Source: Paenibacillus glycinis (lineage in GTDB: Bacteria; Bacillota; Bacilli; Paenibacillales; Paenibacillaceae). From it: 64,000 bases of DNA. The stretch is taken from positions 1 through 64,000 of the forward strand of contig NZ_JAAAMV010000019.1 of assembly GCF_009909185.1 (NCBI RefSeq), written 5' to 3'. The position numbers and the translations under genes are program-made. Shown piece by piece: positions 52,958 through 62,416 of the stretch (positions within the stretch are counted from its first letter, which is position 1; each line of letters starts with the position of its first letter). Below the pieces are notes generated by a model that saw only the letters and a list, made by a program, of their open reading frames with translations, made no database searches and was not told the DNA's origin.

Positions 52958-53746
52958 CTAGCTCGATTTAATCGACGTCTTGATCGGATCGAAGCCGCCC
53001 GTCACGTCGACGATATTGCCGGTCATATAATCCGACTGCGGCAGGCAGAGAAACGCGATAACCCGCGCGATGTCCTCGCCGCTGCCGGGACGTCCGCTCG
53101 GCGACTCGTCATCGCGCTCTTCGGACACCTCGGCGATCGTGCGCTCCTTGTTCATGCCGCGGATATCGCCGGGACAAACCATATGTACCGTAACGCCGTT
53201 CGCCGCCTCTTCGACGGCGAGCGTCTTCGTGAAGGAGACCAGTCCCGTCTTCGCCGCGGCATAGACCGCCCGATGCGGCCATGCCCGGCCTTCGCCGGCA
53301 TGGCCGAAGCCGAAGTGGATGATGCGCCCCCATTGGCGCCTGCGCATGCCTGGCAGCACCTGATGGTCGAGCAGCATCACGCCGAGCAGGTTGCCGTTGA
53401 CGAGGCCGGTAATGGCCGCGGCCTCGTAGTCGGCGAACAACCGCCGTTCGCGAATGAACGGTCCCGCATTGTTGATCAGGATATCGATGCTGCCGGTCAG
53501 CGACCAGGCCAGCGCCAGCGCAGCCAGACGCGCGACGTCTTCCTGCCGCGCGATATCGGCTTGCACGGCGGTGGCCCTGACGCCATGCCGCCGCTCGATC
53601 TCTTGCGCGAGCTGCTGCGCTTCGCGCTCGCTGTTGACGTAGTTGAGCACGATATCGCAGCCCATCGCGGCGAGAGTAAGCGCGGTCATTTTGCCCAAGC
53701 CTTTGGCACTTCCGGTAATTAGGGCCGTTCTTCCTCTAAGCTCCAT
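52958..53746 (-). CDS. Short-chain dehydrogenase/reductase with altered active site
   Basis: This 262-residue SDR has the cofactor motif TGSAKGLGK (11-19), the NNAG motif at about 91 and the catalytic pair YAAAK. The Ser expected 13 residues before this Tyr is replaced: the strand reads IIHFGFGHAGEG, with His at that place. It resembles SDRs of uncertain substrate and may be inactive or work differently. GAGGGGG lies upstream. It is the last gene of the ctaA operon, 20 bases after the HEPN gene. Confidence 0.85.
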   Translation of the reverse strand: MELRGRTALITGSAKGLGKMTALTLAAMGCDIVLNYVNSEREAQQLAQEIERRHGVRATAVQADIARQEDVARLAALALAWSLTGSIDILINNAGPFIRERRLFADYEAAAITGLVNGNLLGVMLLDHQVLPGMRRRQWGRIIHFGFGHAGEGRAWPHRAVYAAAKTGLVSFTKTLAVEEAANGVTVHMVCPGDIRGMNKERTIAEVSEERDDESPSGRPGSGEDIARVIAFLCLPQSDYMTGNIVDVTGGFDPIKTSIKSS

Positions 53747-53766
53747 AGCCCCCTCCTAGGTCAGCG

Positions 53767-54576
53767 TCATGACTTGATCTGGCTGTAGGCATGATGAAAG
53801 GTCAGCTTAAGCGTATCCAGCACGAGGACCATCATTTGCGCAAGGTCCTGCGTCTGCTGCGATAGGTTTTCCAAGCGATGCTGTTCGAAATAAGCCTCGT
53901 GATTCTGCTTCAGATCGTCCTGCATCTCTGAATTCATGTAGTGAATCTCCATGTTCCGACGCTTCCGAAGGCGGTTCATCGGTTCTTTGCCCGCTTCCTT
54001 CAGCTTATGCAGCTCCGCGGTCAATTCAGGATACAGATTGCCCTCCAGCATCCTGCGCAGCACCGTAAAATAAGAAAAATGCGGTTTGACCCGATCGGTC
54101 TCGAGGCGCAGGTAATCGTTCATCAGCGTGCCCAGCTTGTCCAGCAGCGAGAACAGGCGAATAAAGGCGTTCTTGTCGAAATACACGTACCGGCGGTAGT
54201 TCATCCGTTCCTCGTCGGTCATGCCTTCGACCGTATCGGAGGTGACGAGCGCGGCATATTTGCCGGCTGCGTATACGCTCTGCTCCAGCTCGTCGAGCGA
54301 GGAGATCAGCCCGAGCGTATAAATTTCGTATTTGCGCAGCTTATGGTCATTGTCCAGCCCGCGCTCGATGCGCTCGTTCATTAAGCCCGCGAACCTTTCC
54401 ATCGCCTGGTTCGCCTCAAGCAGCTTGCCCCCGTCCTGGCGCGGAGGTTCGCCAAACAAGATGCGGAGCATCGCAATCTCCTTCCGAACGTCTGCCTCAT
54501 GAAGCAGGATCTGCTTGTTTGACGGATTCGGGGTTTCGTCGCCGTACCGGCAAGCAAGCAGAGTACCGTTATCCAT
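53767..54576 (-). CDS. HEPN-domain protein (Cthe_2314-like)
   Basis: This 269-residue, almost wholly helical soluble protein has the HEPN ribonuclease motif Rx4H as RNMEIH within LRKRRNMEIHYMN (about 203-215). It resembles the Cthe_2314 HEPN family of Firmicutes. HEPN proteins are often RNA-cutting toxins or defence effectors, but here no antitoxin is adjacent and the gene sits between ubiD and an SDR in a heme/quinone operon. Its start lies 9 bases after the ubiD stop. Function unknown. Confidence 0.7.
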   Translation of the reverse strand: MDNGTLLACRYGDETPNPSNKQILLHEADVRKEIAMLRILFGEPPRQDGGKLLEANQAMERFAGLMNERIERGLDNDHKLRKYEIYTLGLISSLDELEQSVYAAGKYAALVTSDTVEGMTDEERMNYRRYVYFDKNAFIRLFSLLDKLGTLMNDYLRLETDRVKPHFSYFTVLRRMLEGNLYPELTAELHKLKEAGKEPMNRLRKRRNMEIHYMNSEMQDDLKQNHEAYFEQHRLENLSQQTQDLAQMMVLVLDTLKLTFHHAYSQIKS

Positions 54577-54585
54577 TATAGCGCA

Positions 54586-56352
54586 TTATCGATTGAAATA
54601 AGAATGCCAACGGCGATCGACGAGTTCCACGATATCCTGGCGCGGAATCAGTTCGTCCGGGTAGCCCGGTTTCATCCGCGCATCGATGACCAGCGGCAGC
54701 TCGTAGCCGACATGGTGGCGGTTCAGCTTCGTTGCCGCGTAGATATCGTCGGCGGGATTGAAGCGGGTAAATACCGTCCATAAGAACGGCGTCTGCGCGT
54801 CCGCGATGGAGGCGTCGTCGGCAAGAATAACGAGCGGCCATGCCGTGCCCCGCTCGCGCAGCCTCGACAGCAGCCGCGTCGCCAGCTCGGGCTCCTGCTC
54901 GTAAGTGGCGCCGGAGACGACCAGGCAGCCCCGGCAGTACACCCGCGCATCCGCGATCTCGTCGATCGGGCCTTCGTCGTAGCTGGACGGGAGCTCGCGG
55001 ATCGCATCGCCGACGCCGAGCATGACGGCCTTGCTCCCATGATTCAGCTTGCCCCCGGTGTAATCCAATGTATCATGGGACGTTTTGTCAAACACGAACA
55101 AATCGGTTTCCGGTCGGAAGCGCGCCAGCACGGTTTCCATCAATTGCGGGAAATCCGCCAGGTCGACGGGCTGATCGGTAATCATCAAATATTTGGTCAG
55201 CGTCAGCTGGCCCTCGCCCAAGATGCGGAAGGCGGTGCCGAGCGCCTCGCGCGAGTAGCTCTCCCGCACGACCGCTGCCGCCAGCGCGTGAAAACCCGTC
55301 TCCGCGTACGTCCAGAGGTCCTTGACGCCGGGCATCGCCAGCGGGAAGGCCGGCGACAGCAGGCGCTGCAGGAAATCGCCCAAGTAGTAATCCTCCTGGC
55401 GCGGCTTGCCCACGATCGTCGCGGGATAGATGGCATCCTTGCGATGCCACATATGGCTGACGTCGAACGCCGGGAAATCATGCGTCCACGAATAGTAGCC
55501 GTAGTGGTCGCCGAACGGCCCTTCGGGACGCCGCGCATGAGGCGCCACTTTCCCGCTCAACACGAATTCGGCGTGCGCCGGAATCCGGTGGCTGCCGTGC
55601 GGGTCCTGCACGACCTGCAGCTTGCCGCCGATGATCAGCGACGACAGCAGCAGCTCCGGCAGATGCTCCGGCACCGGAGCGATCGCCGACGCGATCAGCG
55701 CGGGCGGACCGCCCAGGAAGACGGACACCGGCAGCGCTTCGTTCCGTTTCTCCGCCTCGTGGTAATGGAACCCGCCGCCTTTGTGGATCTGCCAGTGCAT
55801 GCCCGTCGTCGAATGATCGAAGATCTGCATGCGGTACATGCCGAGGTTATGCTGCTTGCGGTGTTCCGGATGCTCCGTATAAACGAGCGGCAGCGTGATG
55901 AAAGGACCGCCGTCCAGCTGCCAGCTCGTCAGCGCGGGCAGTCCTTCCAGCGGCCGGCTTTTGCGCACGGCGCCCAAAATCGGCGCCGAGGCGGCCGGCA
56001 CTTCCTTGATGCCGACCTTCATGGCGTCCCACAGCAGCGAACGTTCGCCCCAGAGCGCCGCCGGCGTTGGCGGCAGGAGCCGGTCCATCGCGCCGACCAC
56101 CTGTTTCATGAACGCTTCCGGACGCGGCCCGAACGCGAGGTCTACGCGCCTGACCGTGCCGAACAGGTTCGTCACCACGGGAAAGGGACTGCCTTTCACG
56201 TTCGTGAAGAGCAGCGCCGGTCCGCCTTCGTCGATGACGCGCCGATGAATCTCGGCCAGCTCCAAGTACGGGTCTACCTGCGTCTCGATGACGGCAAGAT
56301 CGCCCTCCCGGCGAAGCGTGTCGATCAATCCCCGCAAATCTGTGAAGCTCAT
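54586..56352 (-). CDS. UbiD-family decarboxylase, probably in menaquinone synthesis
   Basis: This is a 588-residue UbiD-type decarboxylase that would need prenylated FMN made by a UbiX partner (not in the window). Family blocks include LAEIHRRVIDEGGPALLF, FPVVTNLFGT, YRMQIFDHSTTGMHWQIHKG and GPFGDHYGYYSW. A close group is the menaquinone-associated UbiD of futalosine organisms, which fits mqnC and mqnE here. The true start is ATG 56352, which overlaps the ctaA stop (ATGA); the frame beyond it is a shadow of ctaA. Confidence 0.9.
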   Translation of the reverse strand: MSFTDLRGLIDTLRREGDLAVIETQVDPYLELAEIHRRVIDEGGPALLFTNVKGSPFPVVTNLFGTVRRVDLAFGPRPEAFMKQVVGAMDRLLPPTPAALWGERSLLWDAMKVGIKEVPAASAPILGAVRKSRPLEGLPALTSWQLDGGPFITLPLVYTEHPEHRKQHNLGMYRMQIFDHSTTGMHWQIHKGGGFHYHEAEKRNEALPVSVFLGGPPALIASAIAPVPEHLPELLLSSLIIGGKLQVVQDPHGSHRIPAHAEFVLSGKVAPHARRPEGPFGDHYGYYSWTHDFPAFDVSHMWHRKDAIYPATIVGKPRQEDYYLGDFLQRLLSPAFPLAMPGVKDLWTYAETGFHALAAAVVRESYSREALGTAFRILGEGQLTLTKYLMITDQPVDLADFPQLMETVLARFRPETDLFVFDKTSHDTLDYTGGKLNHGSKAVMLGVGDAIRELPSSYDEGPIDEIADARVYCRGCLVVSGATYEQEPELATRLLSRLRERGTAWPLVILADDASIADAQTPFLWTVFTRFNPADDIYAATKLNRHHVGYELPLVIDARMKPGYPDELIPRQDIVELVDRRWHSYFNR

Positions 56353-57284
56353 GCCTGTAACCGCCCTTCGCGCCATTTCCAGGCTCGGATCATAATATCG
56401 CTCAGTATCCCGAATAACCCGGATACGATCATGTTGTGCAGAATGCTCGTAAAGACGAACCAATCTTCGTTGCGAAGCGTCACCGTCAGCAGCGCGCCGC
56501 TCAATACCTGGCAGCAGACGAGAACGAAGGTCACGTTCATGGCCTTGCGCATGCCCGGGTGCTCCTTGCCGACGCGGTTGATATAAAGCGCCAGCCAGCC
56601 GATCAGCACGAGCAGAACGGCGGCCGCCACGCGATGCATGAATACGTACATGGTCGCGCCTTGCAGATCCGGAACGAATTCGCCGTTGCAGAGCGGCCAG
56701 CCCACGCATCCCCCGGCCGAATCCGTATGACGCACGTAAGCGCCCAAGTAAATCACGAAATACGTATACACGAGTATGAAGAGCGAGAAAGCGAACACGG
56801 CCCTGGGTATCGCGGTCGCCGGCTTGTCCGCCGCGGTTCCCCGCTTCCTGCGCCACGTCCAAATCACGAGCAGCAGCGTGAACATGAACGCCAGGATGGA
56901 GATGCCGAAATGCAGCGCCAGCACGGCAGGCGTCGTCGGCCATATGACGGCGGCTGCGCCCAGCAGTGCCTGCAGAACCGTGAATAAGCCAGCGCCGGAG
57001 GCATAAGCGATCGGCTCCTTCTCGTTGCGGTACAGCATCAAGGTCGCGATAAACGTCGCGAGCACCAGCAGCCCTACTCCGCCGCTGATTAACCGGTGGG
57101 AATATTCGATCAACGATTCGACGGTATACGCCGGAATGAATTTGCCGTTGCAGAGCGGCCAATCCGTGCCGCAGCCCCGGCCGGAGTCTGTATTCGTAAC
57201 CAATGCGCCCGCGATCAACACGAGGAACATGCCGATGCAAGTCAAGACCGCTAGCGCACGATATCGGTTATCATTCACTGTCAT
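56349..57284 (-). CDS. ctaA: Heme A synthase (CtaA / COX15)
   Basis: CtaA oxidises heme O to heme A for cytochrome aa3/caa3 oxidase. The 311-residue protein has eight hydrophobic segments as two four-helix halves, with matching Cys/His features: CGTDWPLCNGKF (about 35-46) and CVGWPLCNGEFVPD (about 190), and His in EYSHRLISG, ALHFGI and FMHRVAA. The start is uncertain: ATG 57284 follows AGGAAG, while a GTG at 57278 sits 6 bases after AAGGTG. It is the first gene of ctaA-ubiD-HEPN-SDR. ctaB and the oxidase genes are not nearby. Confidence 0.94.
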   Translation of the reverse strand: MTVNDNRYRALAVLTCIGMFLVLIAGALVTNTDSGRGCGTDWPLCNGKFIPAYTVESLIEYSHRLISGGVGLLVLATFIATLMLYRNEKEPIAYASGAGLFTVLQALLGAAAVIWPTTPAVLALHFGISILAFMFTLLLVIWTWRRKRGTAADKPATAIPRAVFAFSLFILVYTYFVIYLGAYVRHTDSAGGCVGWPLCNGEFVPDLQGATMYVFMHRVAAAVLLVLIGWLALYINRVGKEHPGMRKAMNVTFVLVCCQVLSGALLTVTLRNEDWFVFTSILHNMIVSGLFGILSDIMIRAWKWREGRLQA

Positions 57285-57371
57285 CACCTTGCTTCCTAAG
57301 AATCACCTCCCATTATACTGAACAAATTCGACAAATACCATGTTCAAACTGTGAACGCACGCCTAGCGAAA

Positions 57372-57418
57372 GAAAGCCCGCCAAGGAGCCGCAAACGGCC
57401 GCCTGACGGGCTTTTTCG
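57372..57418 (-). terminator. Terminator of the thioredoxin-like gene
   Basis: GAAAAAGCCCG / CGGGCTTTC pair across a long loop on the minus strand, ending in a T-containing tail. The hairpin can work in both directions. Confidence 0.65.
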
Positions 57419-57432
57419 CATAATTACAGGGG

Positions 57433-57777
57433 TTAGGTCGCCAAAACATCCGCGACCTGAAGGGCGCGATCCAGAAACTGCTCAATCTCTTCCCGGTCCT
57501 TGCGCAGCTTGCTGACGAACCGCACGAGCTCCTTGCCGTTCTTGAACGCAATGAAGCTCGGAATGCCCAAAATGTTCAGCTCGCCGCAGAGGTCGGGCAG
57601 GTCGTCCCGGTCGATCTGCAAGAAGCGGATTCTGCCGCCGTACTCGGCTTCGACAGCCGGCATGAACGGTTCGATGTAGTGGCAATCCTTGCACCAGGTC
57701 GTCTTGAAGACGGCAACCGTCACGCCTTCGGACCGCACCGCGTCGCGAAAAGCGTCTTCCGTCGTAATCAATTCCAT
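57433..57777 (-). CDS. Thioredoxin-family protein
   Basis: This 114-residue thioredoxin fold has the active-site motif WCKDC (28-32) instead of WCGPC, cis-Pro in LGIPSFIAF, and no signal peptide. It resembles YtpP-type thioredoxin-like proteins. It may reduce specific substrates rather than act as the main thioredoxin. AGGAGAGG lies upstream of the ATG. Confidence 0.88.
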   Translation of the reverse strand: MELITTEDAFRDAVRSEGVTVAVFKTTWCKDCHYIEPFMPAVEAEYGGRIRFLQIDRDDLPDLCGELNILGIPSFIAFKNGKELVRFVSKLRKDREEIEQFLDRALQVADVLAT

Positions 57778-57840
57778 AGGAAACCTCTCCTTTCGTGGTG
57801 AAACTGCTTGATCGGCGAGCCGAGCCGGTAGCAGGCCCTG

Positions 57841-59430
57841 CTAGGGCTCGCGAACCAGCGTCAATGCCTTCACGCCGCCATATTGTTCCCATTCGATGCT
57901 CGCGCCAAGCGCTTGCGCGAAATCGCGCGCAGGCACGTAGGTGACGCCGTTCACGACGGTCGTCGGGAAGCCCCATTTGACCGTCTTGCCATTAATGATG
58001 GCATTGCTGCTGCCGTTTTTCAAGCTGATCGTCGTGTTCGTCGCGCCGTCCTTGACGATCAGCGAGCCGCCCGATTTGGTCAACGCCGCTCCGAATGCTT
58101 CGGCGGTGTAACGCAATGGCACGATCGTGATGCCGCTCGGCGTAATAATCGGCGCATTGCGGCTGAATTCGGGGCTCAGCGTAAGCGACTGCCTGCCGAT
58201 ATGCGCCGTATTGCGGAGCAGGTCGTAAACATCGGAATTCTTATCGAACTGTTGAAGCACTTCGTAGCCCTGCATATCCATCAATGCTTGGCCGTTAAGA
58301 ACGGACTTGTCGCCGGAAGGCTGCGCCGGCTGCACGTCGCCGTTCACGTTCCATCGGTCCGACGTGATTTTCACCGAGATTCCGCTGAACGGCATCAACG
58401 CTTCCATCCCCATGTCTTCGTCCTCATCGCCCGCGGCAATCGCCGGTTCCGTAATCTTGACCGCCGCTTCGATCACGGCTTTGCGGATATCGAGCTTGCC
58501 GTCGATGAAGAGGTCGCCTTTCACGAAGGTCCCGTCGTTCAAGACGCTGTCCAACGTCTCCGCTTCATCCGTCTCGGTCTTGGCCAGCTCGTCCTGCAGC
58601 TGCGTCAGCATGTCGATAATCTCGTCCGCCGCATCGTTGACCGCGGCTTCCGTGTCGTCCTCTTCCGGCAGCGAGCCGAACATGCTCTCGACCGGGGACG
58701 CCGCGATGGCAGACTCTTGACTTTGCAGGGCTTCGAGCAAGCCCGTCAGCATCGCCTTCAGACCTTCCTTGTCGCCGATCAACGCGTCGATGTAGGATTT
58801 CAGCCAATCCCACAGCTCTTTGCCGGTTAGGTCGGCATGGACGTTCATCCCGGTCACCGTTTCCCCGTGGACGCTCTCCTGTCCGGGCAGCACGGTCAAG
58901 TGCGACGGATTCGGCAGGTTATCGATCGCGTAGCCGCTGACGGCATCGATGATTTGCTTGCTTGCTGCCGTCAAGCTCTCCTGCGCGGAAGCCGCGGCCG
59001 CATCGGTCTCCGGATCCGTCAGGCTGATGACGATCGGTTTCTTCGCCCCTTCGAGATCCAGCTCCGCGAGCTCGTTGTTCATCTTCGCTTCGAACGCGAT
59101 ATGTTTAGCGCCCAGGCTGAGCTCGCCCTTGGCGGACATGCCCCCGGTTTCGCTTGTTTTGACGTCGGTCAGCTCCAGCTTGATATCGGAAACGAGCTTG
59201 ATGAGTTCCCCTTCTTCGCCGGTCAGCATTTCGTCCGCCCCGTCGTTCATCAGCAGCTTGAACGCTACCGTTTCGTTGCTTTCGTAAGAGGTGACGTTCA
59301 TCGATTGCTTCAGCATGGCATTGAAATCCACGCCGTTCAATGCTTGACAGCCCGCCGCGACCAGCACGACCATCGAGATCAACAGCAATCCGATCGCTTT
59401 CTTCCTTCGTTTCCACGATTTCATGATCAA
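57841..59430 (-). CDS. Lipoprotein with copper-amine-oxidase-type stalk domain
   Basis: This 529-residue exported lipoprotein (lipobox VAAGC, Cys at about 28) ends in a stalk domain of the copper amine oxidase N-terminal type (IITPSGITIVPLRYTAEAFGA and later VVNGVTYVPARDFAQALGA). The long middle part (30-400) is acidic and helical with no recognised domain. Such stalks are common on Paenibacillus surface proteins and do not imply oxidase activity. The start may be TTG 59430, 6 bases after GGGG, or ATG 59424. Confidence 0.82.
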   Translation of the reverse strand: MIMKSWKRRKKAIGLLLISMVVLVAAGCQALNGVDFNAMLKQSMNVTSYESNETVAFKLLMNDGADEMLTGEEGELIKLVSDIKLELTDVKTSETGGMSAKGELSLGAKHIAFEAKMNNELAELDLEGAKKPIVISLTDPETDAAAASAQESLTAASKQIIDAVSGYAIDNLPNPSHLTVLPGQESVHGETVTGMNVHADLTGKELWDWLKSYIDALIGDKEGLKAMLTGLLEALQSQESAIAASPVESMFGSLPEEDDTEAAVNDAADEIIDMLTQLQDELAKTETDEAETLDSVLNDGTFVKGDLFIDGKLDIRKAVIEAAVKITEPAIAAGDEDEDMGMEALMPFSGISVKITSDRWNVNGDVQPAQPSGDKSVLNGQALMDMQGYEVLQQFDKNSDVYDLLRNTAHIGRQSLTLSPEFSRNAPIITPSGITIVPLRYTAEAFGAALTKSGGSLIVKDGATNTTISLKNGSSNAIINGKTVKWGFPTTVVNGVTYVPARDFAQALGASIEWEQYGGVKALTLVREP

Positions 59431-59501
59431 AAAAATCCCCTCTCCTAGGTAAACAGACTACGGCCTATTCTACCATATTGAGGGGATATTTGGAAACTAG
59501 A

Positions 59502-61160
59502 TTACCTGCTAGAATCGGCGCCGCCGCGCGCGGTTACGCGCATCAGCGGGTTCAGCAGCCGTCGCAGCGGACCCGGGAACTGCCGGACGTCTTCCGGCGT
59601 GACGACCTTGAGCAGCACCAGCAGCGCGACGTACAGTCCGAGCGATACGACGCCTGCGGCGATGCAGGAGAACGCGTAGGTCAATTTGACCGGAATGCCC
59701 CCGATGTACGTTCTGCAGACATAATCGATCAGCAGGCCGGCCACGGACGCGGCCGCGATCGTCAAAGCGTAGCCCGCCCAGCGGGCGCCGAGAATGTTCA
59801 GCTTGATTTCCTTGCGAATCTGCCGGAAATTCAGCGAAGCGATGACCATGAAGCAGATGGTGGACGACAAAATGATGCCGTACACGCCGAGCAGCGGCGC
59901 CAGGATCAGGCTCGTCACGACTTTGACGACGATCCCGATCAGCGCATGGCGCATCGGCAGCCGAGGCTTGTTCATGCTGGTCAGCACGGTATTGCTCGTC
60001 ATCATCGTAATCTGGAAGATCGTCCCCGCGGTCAGAGCCGCTACGGCCCCGCTGCCGCCCGTGTTGGAGAAGAGCAGGCCGGTAATGGACATCGCCGCGA
60101 CCGTCATGATGAGCGACACCGGCACGCCGGTAAACACCACGATCCGCATGACGAGCGAGGCTTGGCGCTCGACTTCCTGCATGTTGCGGATCTTGTAGGC
60201 GGACGAGATGATCGGAATCATGGATTGGCTGAGCGCGATCGCCAGAATCGGCGGGATGCCGGCCAGCGCCTGCGCCTTCACGCCGAGCCAGTCCAGCATC
60301 TGATCGGCATCGGCGACGGCATAATACCCGTGCGTCAGCTTCATGAAGAACGACGTATCGAAGAAATAGATGAATTGCACCGTCATCGACGTGATGACGA
60401 TCGGCACGGAAATTTTGAACAATTCCTTATAAATCGCGCCGAAGGACAAGACGGAGCGCCCGGTCGGCGGCGACGATGTGCCGCCGCCTTGGCCTTGAGC
60501 CGCATCCTTCAGATCCTGACGCTTCAGCTTGCGCGCATACGACAGCATGACGGCGAACGCGCCGAGGCTGCCGAACACGCTGCCGAACGTCGCCGCCGCC
60601 GCGATCCAGCTTTGTCCCCAGTCCCAAGCCAGCACCAGGTAAGCCAGTCCGACCGCGGTAATGACGCGCAGGATCTGCTCGACGATTTGCGAGACGCCCC
60701 CGGCCGCCATGAACTGCCGGCCTTGGAAATAACCCCGCATCATCGCGATGACCGGGAAGAAAAACAGCGCGGGCGCAATGGCCCGGACGGCGAGCGCCGC
60801 GCCCGGCTTCTCGGCGATGTGCGTCGCATAGAACGGCGCGAAGATCAGGAGCAGCACCGTGATCAGCACGCCCGTTATCGCGCCGAACAGCAGCGCCGCC
60901 TTGTAGATGCGCTGCGCCTCGTCGGGGCGACCGAGCGCGTAACGCTCGGAAACCATTTTGCTGATCGCGCTGGGAATGCCGCCGGTGGCGACGATCAGCA
61001 GCATCAGGTAGATATTGTTCGCGACGGTGAAATAACCGCCGCCGTGGCTGTCCGTCATATAGTCGAGCGGGATGCGCTGGAAAATCCCGAGGAACCGGGC
61101 GACCAGCGCCGCCGCCGCGAGTATGATCGTGCCTTTGATCAACGAGTCCTTTTTAACCAT
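59502..61160 (-). CDS. MVF-type flippase (SpoVB/YtgP/MurJ-like)
   Basis: This 552-residue membrane protein has about 14 helices and belongs to the MOP flippase superfamily. IKGTIILAAAALVARFLGI and QRIPLDYM near the N-terminus and MMRGYFQGRQFM are typical of the SpoVB/YtgP branch, which moves lipid II or related lipid-linked sugars. It could support wall or spore cortex synthesis. AGGAGA lies 14 bases upstream. It is last in the HAD-DUF456-ThuA-flippase operon. Confidence 0.9.
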   Translation of the reverse strand: MVKKDSLIKGTIILAAAALVARFLGIFQRIPLDYMTDSHGGGYFTVANNIYLMLLIVATGGIPSAISKMVSERYALGRPDEAQRIYKAALLFGAITGVLITVLLLIFAPFYATHIAEKPGAALAVRAIAPALFFFPVIAMMRGYFQGRQFMAAGGVSQIVEQILRVITAVGLAYLVLAWDWGQSWIAAAATFGSVFGSLGAFAVMLSYARKLKRQDLKDAAQGQGGGTSSPPTGRSVLSFGAIYKELFKISVPIVITSMTVQFIYFFDTSFFMKLTHGYYAVADADQMLDWLGVKAQALAGIPPILAIALSQSMIPIISSAYKIRNMQEVERQASLVMRIVVFTGVPVSLIMTVAAMSITGLLFSNTGGSGAVAALTAGTIFQITMMTSNTVLTSMNKPRLPMRHALIGIVVKVVTSLILAPLLGVYGIILSSTICFMVIASLNFRQIRKEIKLNILGARWAGYALTIAAASVAGLLIDYVCRTYIGGIPVKLTYAFSCIAAGVVSLGLYVALLVLLKVVTPEDVRQFPGPLRRLLNPLMRVTARGGADSSR

Positions 61161-61189
61161 GAGCCGTTATCTTTCTCCTACTCCGAAGC

Positions 61190-61912
61190 TTATTTCGATT
61201 TGATTTCTTCCAATGGCTGATGGTTGCCGCGAACCGGCTTGGCCGCTCCGGACGGTTGCGCCCAGCGGATGCCGTTGCGGATGACCTGCAGCACGGTCGG
61301 ATTATAGTACGTCGGGAACGTCTCGTGGCCCGGACGGAAATAGAACACTTTGCCCTGGCCGCGGAACCACGTGCAGCCCGAGCGGAACACTTCCCCGCCT
61401 TCGAACCAGCTGACGAACACCAGCTCGTCCGGCGCGGGAATGTCGAAGTGCTCGCCGTACATCTCCTCGTGCTCCAGCACGAACTGCTCCGGGATGCCCG
61501 CCGCGATCGGATGCGCCGGATTGACCGTCCAGATGCGTTCCTTCTCGTTCGCCTCGCGCCATTTCAGGTCGCAGCCCGTGCCCATCAGCTTTTTGAAAAT
61601 TTTGGAGAAGTGGCCGGAGTGCAGCACGACCAGCCCCATGCCCGCCATGACGCGCGCGTGCACGCGCTCCACGATGGCATCCTCCACTTTGTCATGGCCC
61701 ATATGGCCCCACCAGACGAGCACGTCGGTATTCGCGAGCACTTCGTCCGTCAGTCCATGATCGGGCTGTTCCAGCGTTGCCGTCGCGACCCGGAAGCCGT
61801 CCGAGCCGATGCCCGCCTTCAGCGCCTCGTGGATGCCGTCCGGGTAGACGTCTTTCACTTCGTCGTGCATTTTCTCGTGCAAAAACTCGTTCCAAACGGT
61901 TACTTTGATCAC
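61190..61912 (-). CDS. ThuA-like domain protein
   Basis: This 240-residue protein matches the ThuA/trehalose-utilisation family, which has a glutamine-amidotransferase-like fold. Blocks include [14 protein letters not shown] at the start, [24 protein letters not shown] and [17 protein letters not shown]. The catalytic chemistry is not established; members are linked to sugar metabolism. It starts at GTG 61912, after GGAAG, 20 bases after the DUF456 gene. Confidence 0.9.
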   Translation of the reverse strand: MIKVTVWNEFLHEKMHDEVKDVYPDGIHEALKAGIGSDGFRVATATLEQPDHGLTDEVLANTDVLVWWGHMGHDKVEDAIVERVHARVMAGMGLVVLHSGHFSKIFKKLMGTGCDLKWREANEKERIWTVNPAHPIAAGIPEQFVLEHEEMYGEHFDIPAPDELVFVSWFEGGEVFRSGCTWFRGQGKVFYFRPGHETFPTYYNPTVLQVIRNGIRWAQPSGAAKPVRGNHQPLEEIKSK

Positions 61913-61932
61913 TTGTCAGCTTCCTCCCCGAG

Positions 61933-62409
61933 TTAGAGCCATAGAAAGAAAATCAGGATCATCGCGCCTTGCAGGATGAATTTGACGACCGTGCTGGTGA
62001 ACAGGCCGACGACGGCGCCGAGCCCCGCTTTGAGCGCCTTGTCCAAGCTCGCGCCGGTGAACAGCTCGCCGATCACGGCGCCGAGCAGCGGTCCCAGAAT
62101 CAGCCCGAAGGCGGGGATGACGAACGGCCCGATCAAAATGCCGACGGTGCTGCCGACGACGGACGCGCGGGAGCCGCCGTATTTCTTTACGCCCCACGCG
62201 CTGACCGCGTAATCGGCAATGAACAGCACGACGACGATAATCGTCTGGATCGTCCAGAACCAGAAGCCGAAGGGCGAGAACGAGACGAAGAACCCGTAGG
62301 CGAAGAATGCCGCGTAGATCGCCAGCGCCCCCGGCAGAATCGGGAAGATCGCGCCGGCCATGCCGACGACGAATAACAGAACGACTAGGATCCAGCCTGC
62401 GATTTCCAT
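61933..62409 (-). CDS. DUF456 membrane protein
   Basis: This 158-residue protein has four to five hydrophobic helices with Gly-rich pairs (GMAGAIFPILPGALAIYAAF and GPLLGAVIGELFTG), characteristic of DUF456. Its function is unknown. GGTGAG precedes the ATG, only 7 bases after the HAD gene stop. Confidence 0.88.
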   Translation of the reverse strand: MEIAGWILVVLLFVVGMAGAIFPILPGALAIYAAFFAYGFFVSFSPFGFWFWTIQTIIVVVLFIADYAVSAWGVKKYGGSRASVVGSTVGILIGPFVIPAFGLILGPLLGAVIGELFTGASLDKALKAGLGAVVGLFTSTVVKFILQGAMILIFFLWL

Positions 62410-62416
62410 GCCGGGC

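Noticed and set aside
56353-57240. N-terminal extension of the UbiD protein to 884 codons
   Set aside because: The added part lies over ctaA in another frame and has shadow composition; the ATGA overlap gives a natural start at 56352.
59478-61220. A 580-codon open frame opposite the flippase gene
   Set aside because: Highly Arg/His/Asp-rich shadow without domains; the reverse frame is a standard multi-helix flippase.
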